64,000 nt of DNA from Neodiprion pinetum. Lineage: Eukaryota > Arthropoda > Insecta > Hymenoptera > Diprionidae. A model generated the notes under the pieces. It saw only the letters and a list, made by a program, of their open reading frames with translations, was not told the origin of the DNA and did no database searches. The translations under genes and the position numbers were made by a program. The stretch spans positions 8,170,001-8,234,000 of the forward strand of contig NC_060238.1 in NCBI RefSeq assembly GCF_021155775.2. Reading direction: 5' to 3'. This document shows, in pieces, positions 1 through 13,333 of the stretch. Numbering within the stretch: the stretch's first letter is position 1; every line of letters starts with the position of its first letter.

Positions 1-2330
1 TTTCGAGTAAAATTCGTTCCAGCCGAGCCAGTATTGAAGACGTGTCACTAAAATAGCTATATCTCTGAAAATAATTGAAATTTTGACTTGTCCTTTTAAG
101 GACACATTCTTGAAAGGTTAAGCTTTGAAAATATAAAAAAAAAAAAAATCGATTTTTTCAAATTTCTACACTAGAATACCCCCTTAAGATACGTGGACTT
201 CGATATCTGGAGATATATACGATGACGTCGAAATCGACTATATAGGGCATCCCCTGAAACCTTCAAGTCACACATTACTGTGTTGAGTCAACTCTTATAA
301 CAGGATAGGATTCTATGGTTTCTGGGGTCACTGGTTACGAATCTGAAATCAGATTTCAAAAATTCAAGACGGCGGATCGAATATGGCGGACAAAAATTTT
401 AAATTTCATCAAATACGATCGAGAAACTCCATTCATGGGTTCTCGGGATCGCTGATTGGATTTGGCATACTGAATTTCTAAAATCTGATTCCAGATTCGT
501 AATCAGCGACCGCTAAAGCCCCCGGACAGAGTTTTTTCTCCGGATTCGATCGATTTTGAAATTTTCGTCGGCCATATTGGATCCGCCATCTTGATTACAA
601 TCAGCGATCCCAAAAACTTTTATCGGAAATGAGTTAATCCTTCAATTTTTACGATTTCTTTCAATCAGTATCTGTATCTAGCAATAATAATTTACGTTAT
701 ATCGCAACAATAACTCTCGAGTATTGAAAACCTGTTAGTATACTGTCATAAATAGCAAAAAACCGTAAAAATTTATGCTGAAAAGTTTTTTAAATCTACA
801 AATAATGGATTCAAAATAGGTGGTAAGAATTCTCACCACTGTGACACAAAGGGTTAAATTGAATCTTCGCGATCATTACTCCGTTGAGGTTAAGGTACTC
901 TCCGAGTTCGCCGGTCTCTCCGGTAACTTGTTTATATTAACGCCCGGTCGGATTCATCTCGCAAGGCATCGCATAAACACGTCCCAACATGTTGGCAGAT
1001 TTTTCGTATCTGAAATGATTTTTATAATGCTCCGTAATAACACGCGCGTACACCGTACATCTCCTTCGCGGTGACCATAACAACCATTAGCCCGGGATCA
1101 TCTATGATAGATCATAGAGCTCTCTCGTCGTGCGGTTCACCTTATGCTAATGCTCCAATATTTCTTGGAAATGCACACGCGCCGTTCTCATGTACGATTT
1201 TTGCTCCAAGGGTTGCGGTCAATGGGTGTTTAAGAATGCAATGGGTCAGGATATCAGATTGTCAGGAACTCGAGAATATAAGTCTAAGAAACTTAGGACG
1301 GCTCGTCGAAGTAGTCGAAGTAAAGAAAAGTCGAAACGTGGAAACGTGGAAAGGTCAAAATCGGGAAAGCTGTAGTTTAAAATCGTCCGAATAAATGTAC
1401 ACTTCGCAAAAAAGTGGGGAGAAAAAAACAACGACGTTGTTAACGTTCGTAAACGGTCTTCGTAATTTTTCTGCTCTTGCGAAGAACGTCTGATTGAGAA
1501 AAATTGTAGAACTGTGTTGAAAACATGTTTTTGTCGGTTTCAAAATCAATTTTGACTATTTTCATAAAATCGATGTATGTGTGTCGGATTATAAAAATGA
1601 AGAGAAATAGAGAAATTCTGGTAAAACATTAAAAAACCGAAAACGAGATTATCGTCGGAATAAGTATAGAAATGTATAAAAATTTACGAATCCAGGGAAA
1701 AATTCAGAAAACGAAAATACAAAACTGTCAGAATAAATTCAGAGATATAGAAAAATAGTGAAATTGTAACCATTCCGTGCTTCAACCTTTCTTCATTGGG
1801 AGTTTACTTTTTGACTTTCAACATTTTGAGATACTAGGAGTTGAATTTGCACATCTTATGATTTTGGACCTTAATAATTCTCAACAGGTTAGTAAATATT
1901 TCGTAATATTCAATATCAATTTAAACTATATGTCATTTTCGTTTTTCAACCTCACGCGTCGCTCTTGCTCTTTTAGATTCCAAATGTGTTTGTACATGTA
2001 AAAAAAAAAAAATATTTCTCAAGTTCAGATGAATGCAAAAACGTTTACAGAGATCCAAATTATTATACCTGCATTCTGTGGTTTGTGCATCTAGAATTGT
2101 GTCTTTGTTAACACACCTGAAAAAATGTTGTATTCTTGTAAAAAAAACTTTAAAAAACCGAGGAAGTTGATTTTGTTGACTTAATAAATCTTTTCGTTGT
2201 TATTTAATTTTATTCTATAATGAAATATTTCCAAAATTGCCAACAAATTTTTTTCTGTATAAGAACATCGTTGAATATTAAAATTCATGAAATATAAACA
2301 AGATCCCTGAACGTTAATTCGTGCCCAAAC
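1..2330. other. Gene-free interval with an ATGGCGGA-type repeat
   Basis: I see no supportable gene here; the open frames are short, most begin at non-ATG codons and none has splice support. Positions about 310-610 hold a diverged inverted arrangement: a block around GCGGATCGAATATGGCGGAC at about 372-391 faces a block around GGCCATATTGGATCCGCCAT at about 569-588, with the phrase 'GATTCGTAATCAGCGAC' or its complement flanking each. The same motif family returns near 11.3-11.8 kb and 63.1-63.35 kb. The remainder is AT-rich unique sequence with short A-runs. Confidence 0.6.
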
Positions 2331-2367
2331 AAATCTAGCGCAGTAATAGTTGGTTATATATATATAT

Positions 2368-3365
2368 TAGAGTGTCCCAAAAAAACCGACTATTTTTTTT
2401 TTTTCAAAGAACATTGAAAAATCGTCAGAGTATCTCTAGAAAATGACCCTGTGAAAATATAAGCTCTTAATATTAATATTTAGAGGTGGCGATTTGTAAT
2501 TTTCTATTTCCCATTTAAATAACATGGGAAATTTTTTTTTTGAACTTTGGAATTTTGTGATGGGATAACGAGCTACTTCATAAGTATGACAAAATCAGGT
2601 CTTATAGGAAATTTGATGCTCTACAAAAAAGGTCTGATTGACATTTTGCGTAAATCCAGCCGTTTCAAAAATATCGAGCCTCAAACTTCGGACTGTTTAA
2701 AATTATGCTTTTTTTTTCGTAAATACAACAAAAATTAATTTATATGTATTATAAACCCAGAATCATCAACTGAACAATAAATATATGCATATATTTGACG
2801 GAATGCAGATCCGAAATTATTAATAATTTGACAAATGATAATTTTTATTGATTTTTAGCGAAAAATATTTACTTACCTAAAAAAAATCAATAAAAATTAT
2901 CATTTGTCAAATTATTAATAATTTCGGATCTGCATTCCGTCAAATATATGCATATATTTATTGTTCAGTTGATGATTCTGGGTTTATAATACATATAAAT
3001 TAATTTTTGTTGTATTTACGAAAAAAAAAGCATAATTTCAAACAGTCCGAAGTTTGAGGCTCGATATTTTTGAAACGGCTGGATTCACGCAAAATGTCAA
3101 TCAGACCTTTTTTGTAGAGCATCAAATTTCCTATAAGACCTGATTTTGTCATACTTATGAAGTAGCTCGTTATCCCATCACAAAATTCCAAAGTTCAAAA
3201 AAAAATTTTCCCATGTTATTTAAATGGGAAATAGAAAATTACAAATCGCCACCTCTAAATATTAATATTAAGAGCTTATATTTTCACAGGGTCATTTTCT
3301 AGAGATACTCTGACGATTTTTCAATGTTCTTTGAAAAAAAAAAATATCCGGTTTTTTTGGGACAC

Positions 3366-3369
<4 letters not shown>
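2368..3369. mobile_element. hAT-like palindromic MITE (TAGAGTGTCCC ends)
   Basis: The element is 1,002 bp and consists almost wholly of two inverted arms of about 490 bp, separated by a loop of roughly 25 bases near 2856-2880. The ends read TAGAGTGTCCCAAAAAAACC and its complement. The flanks are ATATATAT on both sides, which fits an 8-bp target duplication but lies in a microsatellite and so is weak evidence. The arms differ at only a handful of positions, for example GCGTAAATCC against GCGTGAATCC. Each arm carries the same meaningless 63-codon frame, which is why that frame appears once on each strand. There is no transposase. Assignment to hAT rests on the related copies at 35916-37216 and 50529-51170, whose duplications are informative. 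Confidence 0.85.
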
Positions 3370-3400
<31 letters not shown>

Positions 3401-3440
3401 ATTGTACGTATAGGTATACAGTTCTGAAATAGAATAGATA
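3370..3440. repeat. TA microsatellite
   Basis: A run of about 14 TA units directly follows the palindromic element. A shorter TA tract precedes the element at about 2355-2367, so the insertion site was probably a TA microsatellite. Confidence 0.9.
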
Positions 3441-3798
3441 TTCTGTTCGAGTGTTGGTTCGTATTAAAGGTATACGTTTAATGGATTCTCGAGTACCAAA
3501 TTTATTTGACTTTAAATTCTCTACTTTAACCTCGGTCGCCGATTTCCTCTGGCCTTTGATGCGTTCTCCGATTGTGAAACAAGTTTTTCTTTTTTTGAAA
3601 ATTACAATTTTAGATGCAGGCAAATATATCCTGCATGTATTTAAACGCGCTATCGCGGTCCCGCACTCAAGATTCAGCCTCCGCCGTTTCTGCTTCGACG
3701 ACAAGAAATATTTCGTGCTACTTATCCACGCGGCCATGAAAGCTAAAATTTTAGAATACTTGAAAATCATCGGGAATTTCGTTATGACGTTTTATGAG

Positions 3799-4440
3799 CA
3801 GTGATGGGATAAATCGTGATTAGTCGATCACAAATTATATAAATATATAATGACAAATGTAGTTTGTAATGAAGACGACAACAAGCTACAAATTATATTT
3901 GTATTTTTTAATTGCGTTGAAATAAAATACGAAATGTATATGTAGAAATGTTGAAAGTTTGTTGAAAATTTATATTGAATGTAGTGCAAATTGATTACCT
4001 TACAAAATCTTAATTCAAATAACGAAGCGACGAAATTCGAAGTTTGCAACCGATCTGAATAAATTTATCCATTGCTTGCAAGAATTGTAATGAAATCAAA
4101 ATTAATATCTACAAATAAGAATGCAATTTGTATTATATTTGACTTCACTTTAATTACAAAATACAAGTGTACTTTGTTTGTTATTTTGGTCCAATTACAA
4201 AACAGAAATATAATTTGTAATTTATTTCACCGCAGTTCATCAGGAATCGTGATTAGGTGATCGCATCGAATTAATTACTATAATTATAAATGCAATTCGT
4301 ATTTCATCTCACATTAATGAAAAAATACAAATGTACCTACTTTGTATTTTATTTCACTTTTGTTGCAAAACACAAGTGTAATTTGTAAATTATTTCACCA
4401 TACTTAATTACAAATTTTAATTAGCTGAATATCAAAAGAT
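3799..4440. repeat. AT-rich array of TACAAA/TTTGTA motifs, possible hAT remnant
   Basis: From CAGTGATGGGATAAATCG at 3799 onward the sequence repeats variants of 'ACAAATGTAATTTGTA' and 'TTTATTTCAC' for about 640 bp. The opening CAGTGNNGGG is typical of hAT termini, and subterminal short repeats are common in hAT elements. I could not find a matching right end (CCC..CACTG), so boundaries and class are uncertain. A similar array starts with CAGTGACGGGCAC at 29334. Confidence 0.5.
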
Positions 4441-7400
4441 GACCTTTACCGTTTATGAGATGAACGGGTGAAAAAAAAAGTATCAAAATTATGGTTAAAA
4501 AATGAAACTCAAGTCGATTGTCCGATTTATATTATACACCCACCCCCCCCCCCCCCCCCCCTTCCCAGCTACCCGGAAAAAATAAATTGGAGATAATCAA
4601 AGTCACTGACTAATTCTGTACAATTCTATTTTGCTTGTTTCAGGTAAGTCTGGGAATACAAACAACCTTCTTTTCGCCATTATTTCTTAAGATTGCAAGA
4701 CGATGTTGTCACCAGAAAGTGAGTAAAACATGTAGGCACTCAATACCCGGTCGGAATTGATTTGCGTGTGTATTCAGACATTAGACCAAAGTAAACATGT
4801 GAATTTCGAGGAGGCAATTGTACGTTGGTACGTAATCGAAATTTCCCAACAGGGCAGCGAGTCTCCTTGTGAATAATGGAACCGAGTTGCTCAAGGAAAC
4901 TAATGAAATAGCATAATAAGGACGGTGAAATAGGTAGTGATTAACGCCTGGTCATCTGAGAGATCTTAATCAATGTCATCCCACCGCTGCTTCTGACAAA
5001 GTCCAAACCCGTTCAAAGTGTGTCCACGGTGTACAGTTTCAACTTCCTTTAGACGGCAATCAAGTTCTCGGCTTAATAATACTAGCCTCTTCACTTGCGT
5101 TCGGACGCGTATGCAATAAGTATCGGCACTTTGGACCAACCTTAAAAACGGCCTGTTGTCACTGGCACGCTTATCTATGAACCTTATACTCATAGAATCG
5201 CCTTGAATCTCGGCATGCGAAGTGATCAACTATCATCTTGTACTCTCAGATCCAAACGCTTAAAAAGTAAAAGAGTGGAAATAACATCCGGTCACGTTGG
5301 TGAACATTCTTTTTTTTTTCTTCTCATTTTCAGGGTACTTGGTGAAAAATTAATTAGCATCTCGTCTTATTTTTATCGGACTGACGTTTTCTTTGTATGC
5401 GTTAGTTTATGCTTACAAACCTGCAAATTTAGTTTTTTATGCTAAAGTTGTAATCCCCGTATTTCGTGAGTATTTATGGTCTGGTCCAGATCGTTCAGAG
5501 TCTGGACGCTGAAATTTGTGTAGAATGGAATGATGATCTTTTTCCATTTTGTATTTACACGTACGATGTTTTATTTCAGATTGCCATGTCATTGTTTGAA
5601 TTTTTTTTTTTTTTGATAGACGTAACAAAATGTTACAGCCCGGATATTCTGGTCGACCTGAAAGACAAATGTCGATTTCCGTGCGGGTCAGTTGAAAAGA
5701 TGGTTCTTTTTTTTTTTGCTTTAGAATTTGAAGATCATAAATTGAAGTTATGGGAAATAAGGAAGGGAAAGAATGAATTCGAATTCAGAGAATATCGAGT
5801 AATTTAGAAGTTTTATTGCAGAAAAACAAAAGATCAGAGAAACCAGTTTATCTATAAAATTATATGACGGAAGAGATAATTGGCATAAAACAATTACTGC
5901 AGCATTTTGAATTTGGATCAATGCAGGCGGCAATGATGCAGAAAATTTTTACATCAAAAGCAACATTTCATTCAATTCTTTGATGGTAGAATTTTTATAC
6001 CATAGAAATATATGTGTGCATAAGAAATAGAAAGATTCAAATCCGGGCATCTCAAGTGTGGAAAAAAAATTTGGATTATAAAATTCCTTCAGTAGAAATG
6101 GTTATGATTCTATTATTGACGGTTCTAAGCAATGTTCAGGCATGACCTTTTCGAATTTGATAACACCGTGATGCTTTAGAAACAATCAATTGGATTTCCT
6201 TCTAAATAACAATTTTTCTAAAGTTTCATGAACCGAATTGTGATTAGCGTTCTGAATCTAGGTCTGATCTAGAGTAGATTTCACGGCTTGATGGTAATAT
6301 TGTTACATGTATGTTAAGGGAGACTTGGATGAAATTAAAAAATTTTCTCAAAGAATATTTCAGAAATTTTAACAATTTTTTTCAAAGAGGACCTTCAAAT
6401 CAGAATTTGAGCCGAATTCGAGCATAATCAGTTAAGCGCTCCGAATGTTACGTATATTTTACCAAGCTTTCTTCGAAACGTTGCTTGTCTGTCGATTTTA
6501 TGTCAGCAAACTTTTCACCATGGACTACAAATGGTTACAAAGATTTTTTAATTAACGTTTTTCAAGTAATTCAGTTTATTATCTGAACTGACAGAATATT
6601 CTTTTCCTTGTCATATTTGATAAGAATTTAACGGAAATCTTCCTTTAAAATATTTTTCCGGCGTAGTAATGGAAAAGTCTCTTTTTGATGGCTATTTTCA
6701 TTCCGTACAGTTTATTCTGCTAAGTTCCAAGTTGCGGTATAAAGTCTTTAGTAGGGCTTTTCTGCAGCGGAGATTTTATCTGGGGAATTTTATACTAGAG
6801 ATCTTATTGGGGAGATTTCGCCACTGGGAGATTCTGACCGGCCACCTTTGACACGGATAACGATAAAGTCACTAGATCGTAATGCGATTATACATGATGT
6901 GACTAGAACTCCTACGACACGGTCCTTTTTTCGAGATCGAAGCCTTCATGTAATTTTGTACCAACTGTGTAAAGAAATTTCTATATTGTTAGGGAATTAT
7001 TTCTTTGGGTCGTACAGGGTCGCTCAGGAGGTACGTAAAGTACCCGCTCATCTTTTCCCCGCGCAGATTCAATGTCGCAACAATTAATCACCACCGATCT
7101 AGGGTATTTTGGCGCCGTTGGTGCTGAATTTATTTAAATCCAGTCCAGCGCGAGAGAGAAACATTTTTAGACAAAGAAACTATATTCCTAGGCGCAACAT
7201 GTAGATATTGGAAAATGTCCTCATGACGTCAGATCCTGGTTATCGGCGCCATTTTATTACTAGATAATCTGGGTATTTAATTTCAACCCTTAGTGGCCAC
7301 ACGGGGTAACTAGTTACTCCAGGCTCAGAAACAGTGAAATTAGGGTTCCGAAATCTTTGAAATTGATACAAGTAACGACATCCGCCGGTAACAGACGAGT

Positions 7401-8729
7401 GTGATAAAAATCATTAGAAATGTTGAAGAACTCTTCAACAAACGTGAAACAATCGGTTAGAAGTCTTAAAACACCCATATGTCTTGTTCAACTAGGTTTT
7501 TCAGCGTGGGGTAATGAGTTACCCATGTGGCCGCTATGTGGTCTGGCTGAGTCGCGGCCGCTAAGGGTTAATGGAAGTAAATCGTAATTTTTGGGGTTTC
7601 GAATTACTCGTGGCACACAAATTGATCTAACGTTATCAATAATATACCCGTTCTATCATCCACACCCAAAAAAACAAGGCACAATGGTTCCATTAGTTCG
7701 ATTTTTTTCCACCAGACGACGCATCGCACAGAGACAATGCCAATATTCACACGACGCACTAGACTACCAAGCACGGAGTCGACTAGGTAATAAGCGACTC
7801 ATGGTTTAAGGAGTGAGGTGTGGCTACAGCGCAGCTTTTCGAATAGACCAATAGAAAAGTTCCACCAGTTGACGTCACAACAGGCGGTCAATTCAAAACT
7901 GTTGAAAGATTCAAAGGTAGATCAGAATGTTACACATGAAACGTTGACTGAATCCTTCAGTTCACGCATATCGGAAATGTGAATACTTTTACCTCTGCAG
8001 ATCCTATCACGATTCTTACAGCCCTTAACCGAACAGTTGAACATTTGATTGAATTCGTGAAACGATGCGCGTCAACGCGATGCGTGACCCACCACGTTTG
8101 TTTATACGTTTAACGAAGTAATAGTTGAGGTTATGTTGTAATGCCGTAATTACGATGACATGCCGTGACATCAACTGGTTTAACGCGCGACCTTGTCCGG
8201 AAATTGGTCCTCTATCGAGCACACCTTACTCCTTACACCATGAAGCGACCCTTGTCCATGTCGGCATCTCCGGTAGCCCACGCGATCCACGGCGATGAGT
8301 TTCGTTTGGGTCAGCCTAGGTTAACTCGACTTGGATTAGGCCGGGATGAACTAGACTCGGTAGCGTGGCGAGCGCCGGTTACTAGGCCGCGCTTTTAGCG
8401 CTAGGAAAATTACCCACTGTTCGACCTGAGCACCGGCTGTCTTGTTCCTCTCCTTCCTAACACTACAGTTATTATACTCTACACGCTGCGCTGCAAGATT
8501 AAATTTAAACGCGTGCCGCCACGCCGCGCGTCCACTCTCAACCTGTCTTCGGGTTCTGGTCTGTTTACTACCGACAAAACGTGGACGGAATTCAGCCGGA
8601 CATTTATATCGTGGTATGCAGAAGCCTTACTCAAAATCCATAAATTACCACGAAGTGACGAACAGGAGAATTCCACCCAAAAGCGCGTCGATCAGTTTCA
8701 GACGTTGGCATTTGCTTCCGAAAGACTCC
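4441..8729. other. Gene-poor interval
   Basis: There is a poly-C run of about 19 bases ending near 4561. No frame has both coding-like character and splice support. Base composition rises in GC around 8160-8680, where overlapping short frames exist on both strands. I treat this as possible 5'-gene-edge sequence without evidence strong enough to call an exon. Confidence 0.4.
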
Positions 8730-9170
8730 ACACTGAGAAATATTTCATTTGTGACAGTAACTAGGAAAATTCAGTGAAACATGTATCTTTAAAAAAAACT
8801 GTTTGAATATGGTTGGTATTACGAAAAACGAGGTACGCGTAACCATTTTGCGCTATTGTCGATCCTTTTTTGGTAATTCCAACGCAAAATCAGTCTGTGA
8901 GGTTTACTCTACTTTTTTAATTAAATGAGGCTCTAATATCAACTTATTGTTGCACAAGCATTAAATTTTCGCAACAGTTACAAGAAAATATAATAACAGT
9001 GAGCGTAATGAGAAAGAATAGTACCAGATACTAGACTTTCTGGTAAAAGCTACAAAACTGATTTTCATTTTATACCAAGAGCTATATTTTTCAATTGTGG
9101 TATGAAAATACTAATAATGAAAATAGTCAAGGACTGAGCGGAAACCGGAACTAAAAATTTCTCTCAGTGT
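8730..9170 (+). mobile_element. CACTGAG-family MITE, copy 1
   Basis: About 440 bp, beginning ACACTGAGAAATATTTC and ending AAATTTCTCTCAGTGT. The interior matches the copy at 52608-53037 nearly base for base, for example the shared stretch around ACGAAAAACGAGGTACGCGT. It has no coding capacity. CACTG termini occur in the CMC (EnSpm/Chapaev) groups, but I could not fix a target duplication, so the superfamily is open. Confidence 0.8.
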
Positions 9171-10559
9171 ATGCGACCGGTTAACACAACGCGATTTTGT
9201 CTTTCGAGTCGGGGTTCAAAAATCGGTTCACAATTTTTTTACACTCATCCTACACAGCACACTTATCACTGACTCCAATAAATTTTTCTACTATTATAAT
9301 TTTGAAGTACTTGACGTAACGATCACTTGATTTACCACTGCGACTTCCTTTTTTCTGATTAGACTTGACCTCATTAATTTTTTTTACCACGTGAAACGAA
9401 CTCCTTACTCTTCTTCTAACTATTCTTTCCACCGTGAATATTTGGATTCGGACCATTGAATTCAGAATTGGCATTCTTCCATTTTCTTACCTCGGCTCAT
9501 TTTGACACAATACATGTTTCTTTCAAACGAAATTGAGGATTTACACACTTCTTCGCTTTGCTCTCTTGGAAAATTTGTGCTACTTTGCTGTGGGAATATG
9601 CGGACAATTTCAACCGAAATTTTCATATGCCAAAAGCTATTATGAAAACCAGATGAGATCTAATTTTCCTACTCGTGTCCCGCGTGCGGTGAATTTAGCA
9701 TCTGAACTCATTCAGGACTGTTTTATGTTGGCTCTGATTAAGCATGAATGGGGTCCATAGTCTGAATAAAAAGTTAGGAAAACGAAGAAAAACTGTTTGA
9801 AAATACTTCGGCGATATAATTTGCGCCGATAATAGTGAACAGAAATGATATAACATTTCTTATATGTGATAGAAATGATTCGCAGAAAATTTGACTGACT
9901 CAAGCCACTACATCAACAATTTCAAAAAAGGCTTCACAATTACAACCTTAAAAATTCCAAAATATCAGTGTTTTTCATCCGATTTTAATGTTGTCGAACT
10001 CATATTGCTCGGTGATCAGCGGAACCTCCAAATTGTCCGCAAAACACTCAAGAGACCTTATATTATTGTGTAATTACGAAGCACGAATATAATTATTGAC
10101 GAACATCTACTGTGTTAAATATATTTTCATCCACTCTGAAGATAATTGGGTGAACATTTTTTTTAGTCATCACTCAAGATCTCTATGCTCAATAAAATAA
10201 ACCGAAAAACAACAAATTCAAGAGCATTGAGTGGTTCCGATTGTAACAAATAAAGCAAAAGGCAAAGTTTGAATTTCACATTAATGAATTTCAATCTCAT
10301 ACGTGAATAGAAATGAATGGAGCTTCGAGTGAGATTCAAACTAGTAAGTGATCATTCATTAATTCTTGTGAAGCCGTGATCTTTACCAGCTCCTCCTTTC
10401 GGCAAATTGAACTTATCCTTTGGTCCGGTCCTTTGAATGGTGCGACTCAACATCGGGCCCAAACCGTAGGTGAATAATAACACCGTCCCACAGTGGTCCG
10501 AAAGGCCGAATTCTTGGCCAAAACCCCCAATACCGAAAGTTATCATCCGAGGTAAAGCT
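9171..10559. other. No supportable gene
   Basis: Mostly AT-rich unique sequence. A 64-codon minus-strand ATG frame at 10352-10546 has balanced codon use, but I see no splice sites or recognised motif, so it is not called as a gene. Confidence 0.4.
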
Positions 10560-10759
10560 TCACATATTTGTCAATAGATAGCATTAGAGCTTTGAAATCC
10601 AAAAGGGCAGATGTTCATATTCATTCCATGGCCTGTGGTAAGCCCTCGAAAGTGACCATTGTCGAGACTCGCGCGGGACTGTGGTGTGTGCACGCTTTCG
10701 AGCGCGCGAAAAAAAAGGCTGTAGTTTTTTCAATTTTCATCAAAATCGAGTCAACCAAA

Positions 10760-10778
10760 ATGGATATTATTCCTCAAG
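10760..10778 (+). CDS. Possible first coding exon (MDIIPQ...)
   Basis: An ATG in good context (CCAAAATGG) opens a 19-base coding stretch, Met-Asp-Ile-Ile-Pro-Gln plus one base. It ends at CTCAAG followed by GTAAGTGAAT, a near-perfect metazoan 5' splice site. Upstream sequence from about 10620 is GC-richer than its surroundings and reads open into this ATG, consistent with a 5' untranslated leader. This is the classic layout of a short first coding exon before a long intron. The intron phase is 1. I could not find the second exon or name the protein. The call rests on two short signals and could be chance. Confidence 0.35.
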
Positions 10779-10786
10779 GTAAGTGA

Positions 10787-11274
10787 ATTACATAAATTTT
10801 GTGAATGAACCAAGTTTCGGAATTTATGGCGATGATATTAATGATGCAATACGAGTGCTGCAAAATAACCTATTTCATTGAATTGCATTACTATCTGTAG
10901 AGAATTAGTTATGATCCCCGGAGATACTGCGGAGATCTCAACGATTCCTAGTGTGAAAAAGTATAGAGAATGTGAAACCGTTGGCATCGCCTGCTCGTTT
11001 TTGCTCCATTGGTCAAAAATACGCATTCTTTGAAGCAGTGTTTTGTCGACTCGGTCGGAGCCTCGTGGCCCGCCTCGTGGGATTAGTGTAGCGGGGCGAC
11101 GCAGACAACGTCATTCATCGAAACGACGTCGATGATGAGAATTCAGATAGCGATTAGTATGTATCTTTAAAAATTATGTTATTTTGTTTTATAAGAAAAA
11201 AATCTGTATGAATTAAAGAAATTAATTTACAAAATATCACTTTTAACAAAGTTGTACCATTTTTCACGAAATAT
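10787..11274. other. Putative intron or intergenic sequence
   Basis: If the exon ending at 10778 is real, this is the start of its intron. I see no other feature. Confidence 0.3.
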
Positions 11275-11815
11275 TTCCGCCATTTTCGGTCCACCATTTT
11301 TAATTTCGCATTTTTACATTCGTTTTCGGAATCGGCGACCCCAAAAACATTACTAGTATGAATTTCAGCGAATTGGTATCATTTTTCGCGAAAAACATCT
11401 GCCATTTAACGTCCGCCATTTTGAATTTTGCATTTTTGTTTTTTTTTCGGAATCAGTGACCCAAAAAACATTCGTACTATGAATGTCTAAAAATTCGTAC
11501 CATTTTTTGTAAAAAATATCCGCCATTTCGGGGCCGCCATTTTGAATTTCGCATTTTTGCATTCGTTTTCGGAATCGGCGACCCCAAAAACATTACTAGT
11601 ATGAATTTCAGCGAATTGGTATCATTTTTCGCGAAAAACATCCGCCATTTAACGTCCGCCATTTTGAATTTTGCATTTTTGTTTTTTTTCGGAATCAGCG
11701 ACCCAAAAAACATTCGCACTATGAATTTCTAAAAATTCGTACCATTTTTTGTAAAAAATATCCGCCATTTCGGGGCCGCCATTTTGAATTTCGCATTTTT
11801 GCATTCATTTTCGAA
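11275..11815. repeat. Tandem array, 243-bp unit built of two ~120-bp half units
   Basis: TACTAGTATGAATTTCAGCG occurs at 11351 and again at 11594, giving a 243-bp period. Each unit holds two related halves containing 'CCGCCATTT' and 'GCCATTTTGAATTT..GCATTTTTG', followed by 'TTTCGGAATC(A/G)G(C/T)GACCC'. About 2.2 units are present, with high identity between units. The same ATGGCGGA-type words (here as TCCGCCAT) occur near 0.3-0.6 and 63.1-63.3 kb. No coding function is apparent. Confidence 0.85.
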
Positions 11816-12575
11816 ACCAGCAAGCCAAAAAACTATAGGTATAGTAATACTAGCAATTTTCACTGAGAAATATTTGAGTTATTAGTTTTGACCAGGAATT
11901 CGGGCTTTTGGACCACTGTCGTCCCACAAAACAAAAAAAAAAAAAAAAAATTGGTCTATACGTTTACAACAGACCCATCTACCTTTATGTATTTTGACGC
12001 ATTGAATCCGAATCTGAGGTCCGAACTACAGCGAACAAAACAAATAAAAAATTTTAAAATCAGTCCAGCTGTTTTTGAGTTTTAGCGAGACTAACTCACA
12101 GAAATTCATTTTTATATATATATAGATATGGTGACTATCAGAGGTAGCTGTTTGTGTACATTATGAAGGCCACAGTTTTTATCTGACATCAATAGGATTT
12201 CAAATTTACTTCAACGACATGTCTTTCTTCTATATCAACATAAATTTGGACCAACATCACTGTTTAGAGTACTTTACTATTGTCAAACAAGTTGACGAAA
12301 AAAAAACAAATGGTAAAAAAACATATCATTCTGTTTAAACACCATTAGAAAATGCAATTAGTCAATTTTTTGGGGGGATGTTAGGTTCGTATAGTAGAAA
12401 GACATGTCCTTGAAGTGGAATTGAAACCATATTGATTTATATGATATTTGCCGGGGAAACACTTAAAAAAAATTACGATATTTATTTGAATATATGTATA
12501 AAATGTTCTCAAAGTTTCAATTAATTAAATGAGAGAGATTTTTCGTGTCGTAGATCAAATCGAGTCAAATAAGGC

Positions 12576-12614
<39 letters not shown>

Positions 12615-13333
12615 GTCGATTATAATAATACAAAAGTAATGAAAAGAAAGAGAAAACTTACAATGAAATATTATAACCTCATATATATATATATATGATG
12701 GGGTGAAGCTCCCATTGAGGAAAAACGTTGCAATAAAAAAAAAAAAATTTTAAAAAACGAAATCCATGTCGTCTGTCATCATCAAAATCAATCAGTCATA
12801 TGGAAGCCGTCATTATCTGAAAGATGACAGGTTAAGTAGCCAATCGTAGAGATCCAATGAAATCCGAAGCCTATTTATCCGGCTCTTTAGGGGCCATTAT
12901 TTAATGGAATGTACTAATATTTCAAATGAAAAAATGAAAAAAAGAAAGACACACGAGTGAAATTGTGTCTTGCCACAAAGAAAGAAGAGATTTCAACATT
13001 AATAAATTATGTAGACTCCATTTTTGCAAAAAAAAAAGAAAAAAAAATTCATGAAAATCGCTGAACAAAAAACGTATTTCCCCCCTTAATATCGGATTGA
13101 TTTTTGATGTCGATTTTGAAGTGAATCGATTCCCAAGAAATCGACTCAAGATTCATACAAGTATGCATTATTTTGGAAAAATCGGGCATCTCTGGCGGAA
13201 CTCGCGAATCGAGAAAGCTTCTACACGCACCTCCAAGGCGCAAACCGTGCTGCCTAGTGGATTCGTAGAATTATAATTAGATTCCAGAACCACACGAGGT
13301 GGCTGTAGCATTCTGGTACCTCATCGCCACATC
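11816..13333. other. Gene-free, with A-tracts and simple repeats
   Basis: It contains A-tracts at about 11931-11950 and 12581-12611 and a short TA run near 12681. I see nothing gene-like. Confidence 0.5.

Noticed and set aside
2547..3191. Two identical 63-residue frames on opposite strands
   Set aside because: They are the same stretch in the two arms of the palindromic MITE, not a duplicated gene.
3321..3804. Overlapping 149-codon minus and 117-codon plus frames
   Set aside because: Each is open opposite the other, the minus frame ends in TA-repeat and palindrome sequence, and the plus frame's listed start is GTG. No motif or splice evidence favours either.
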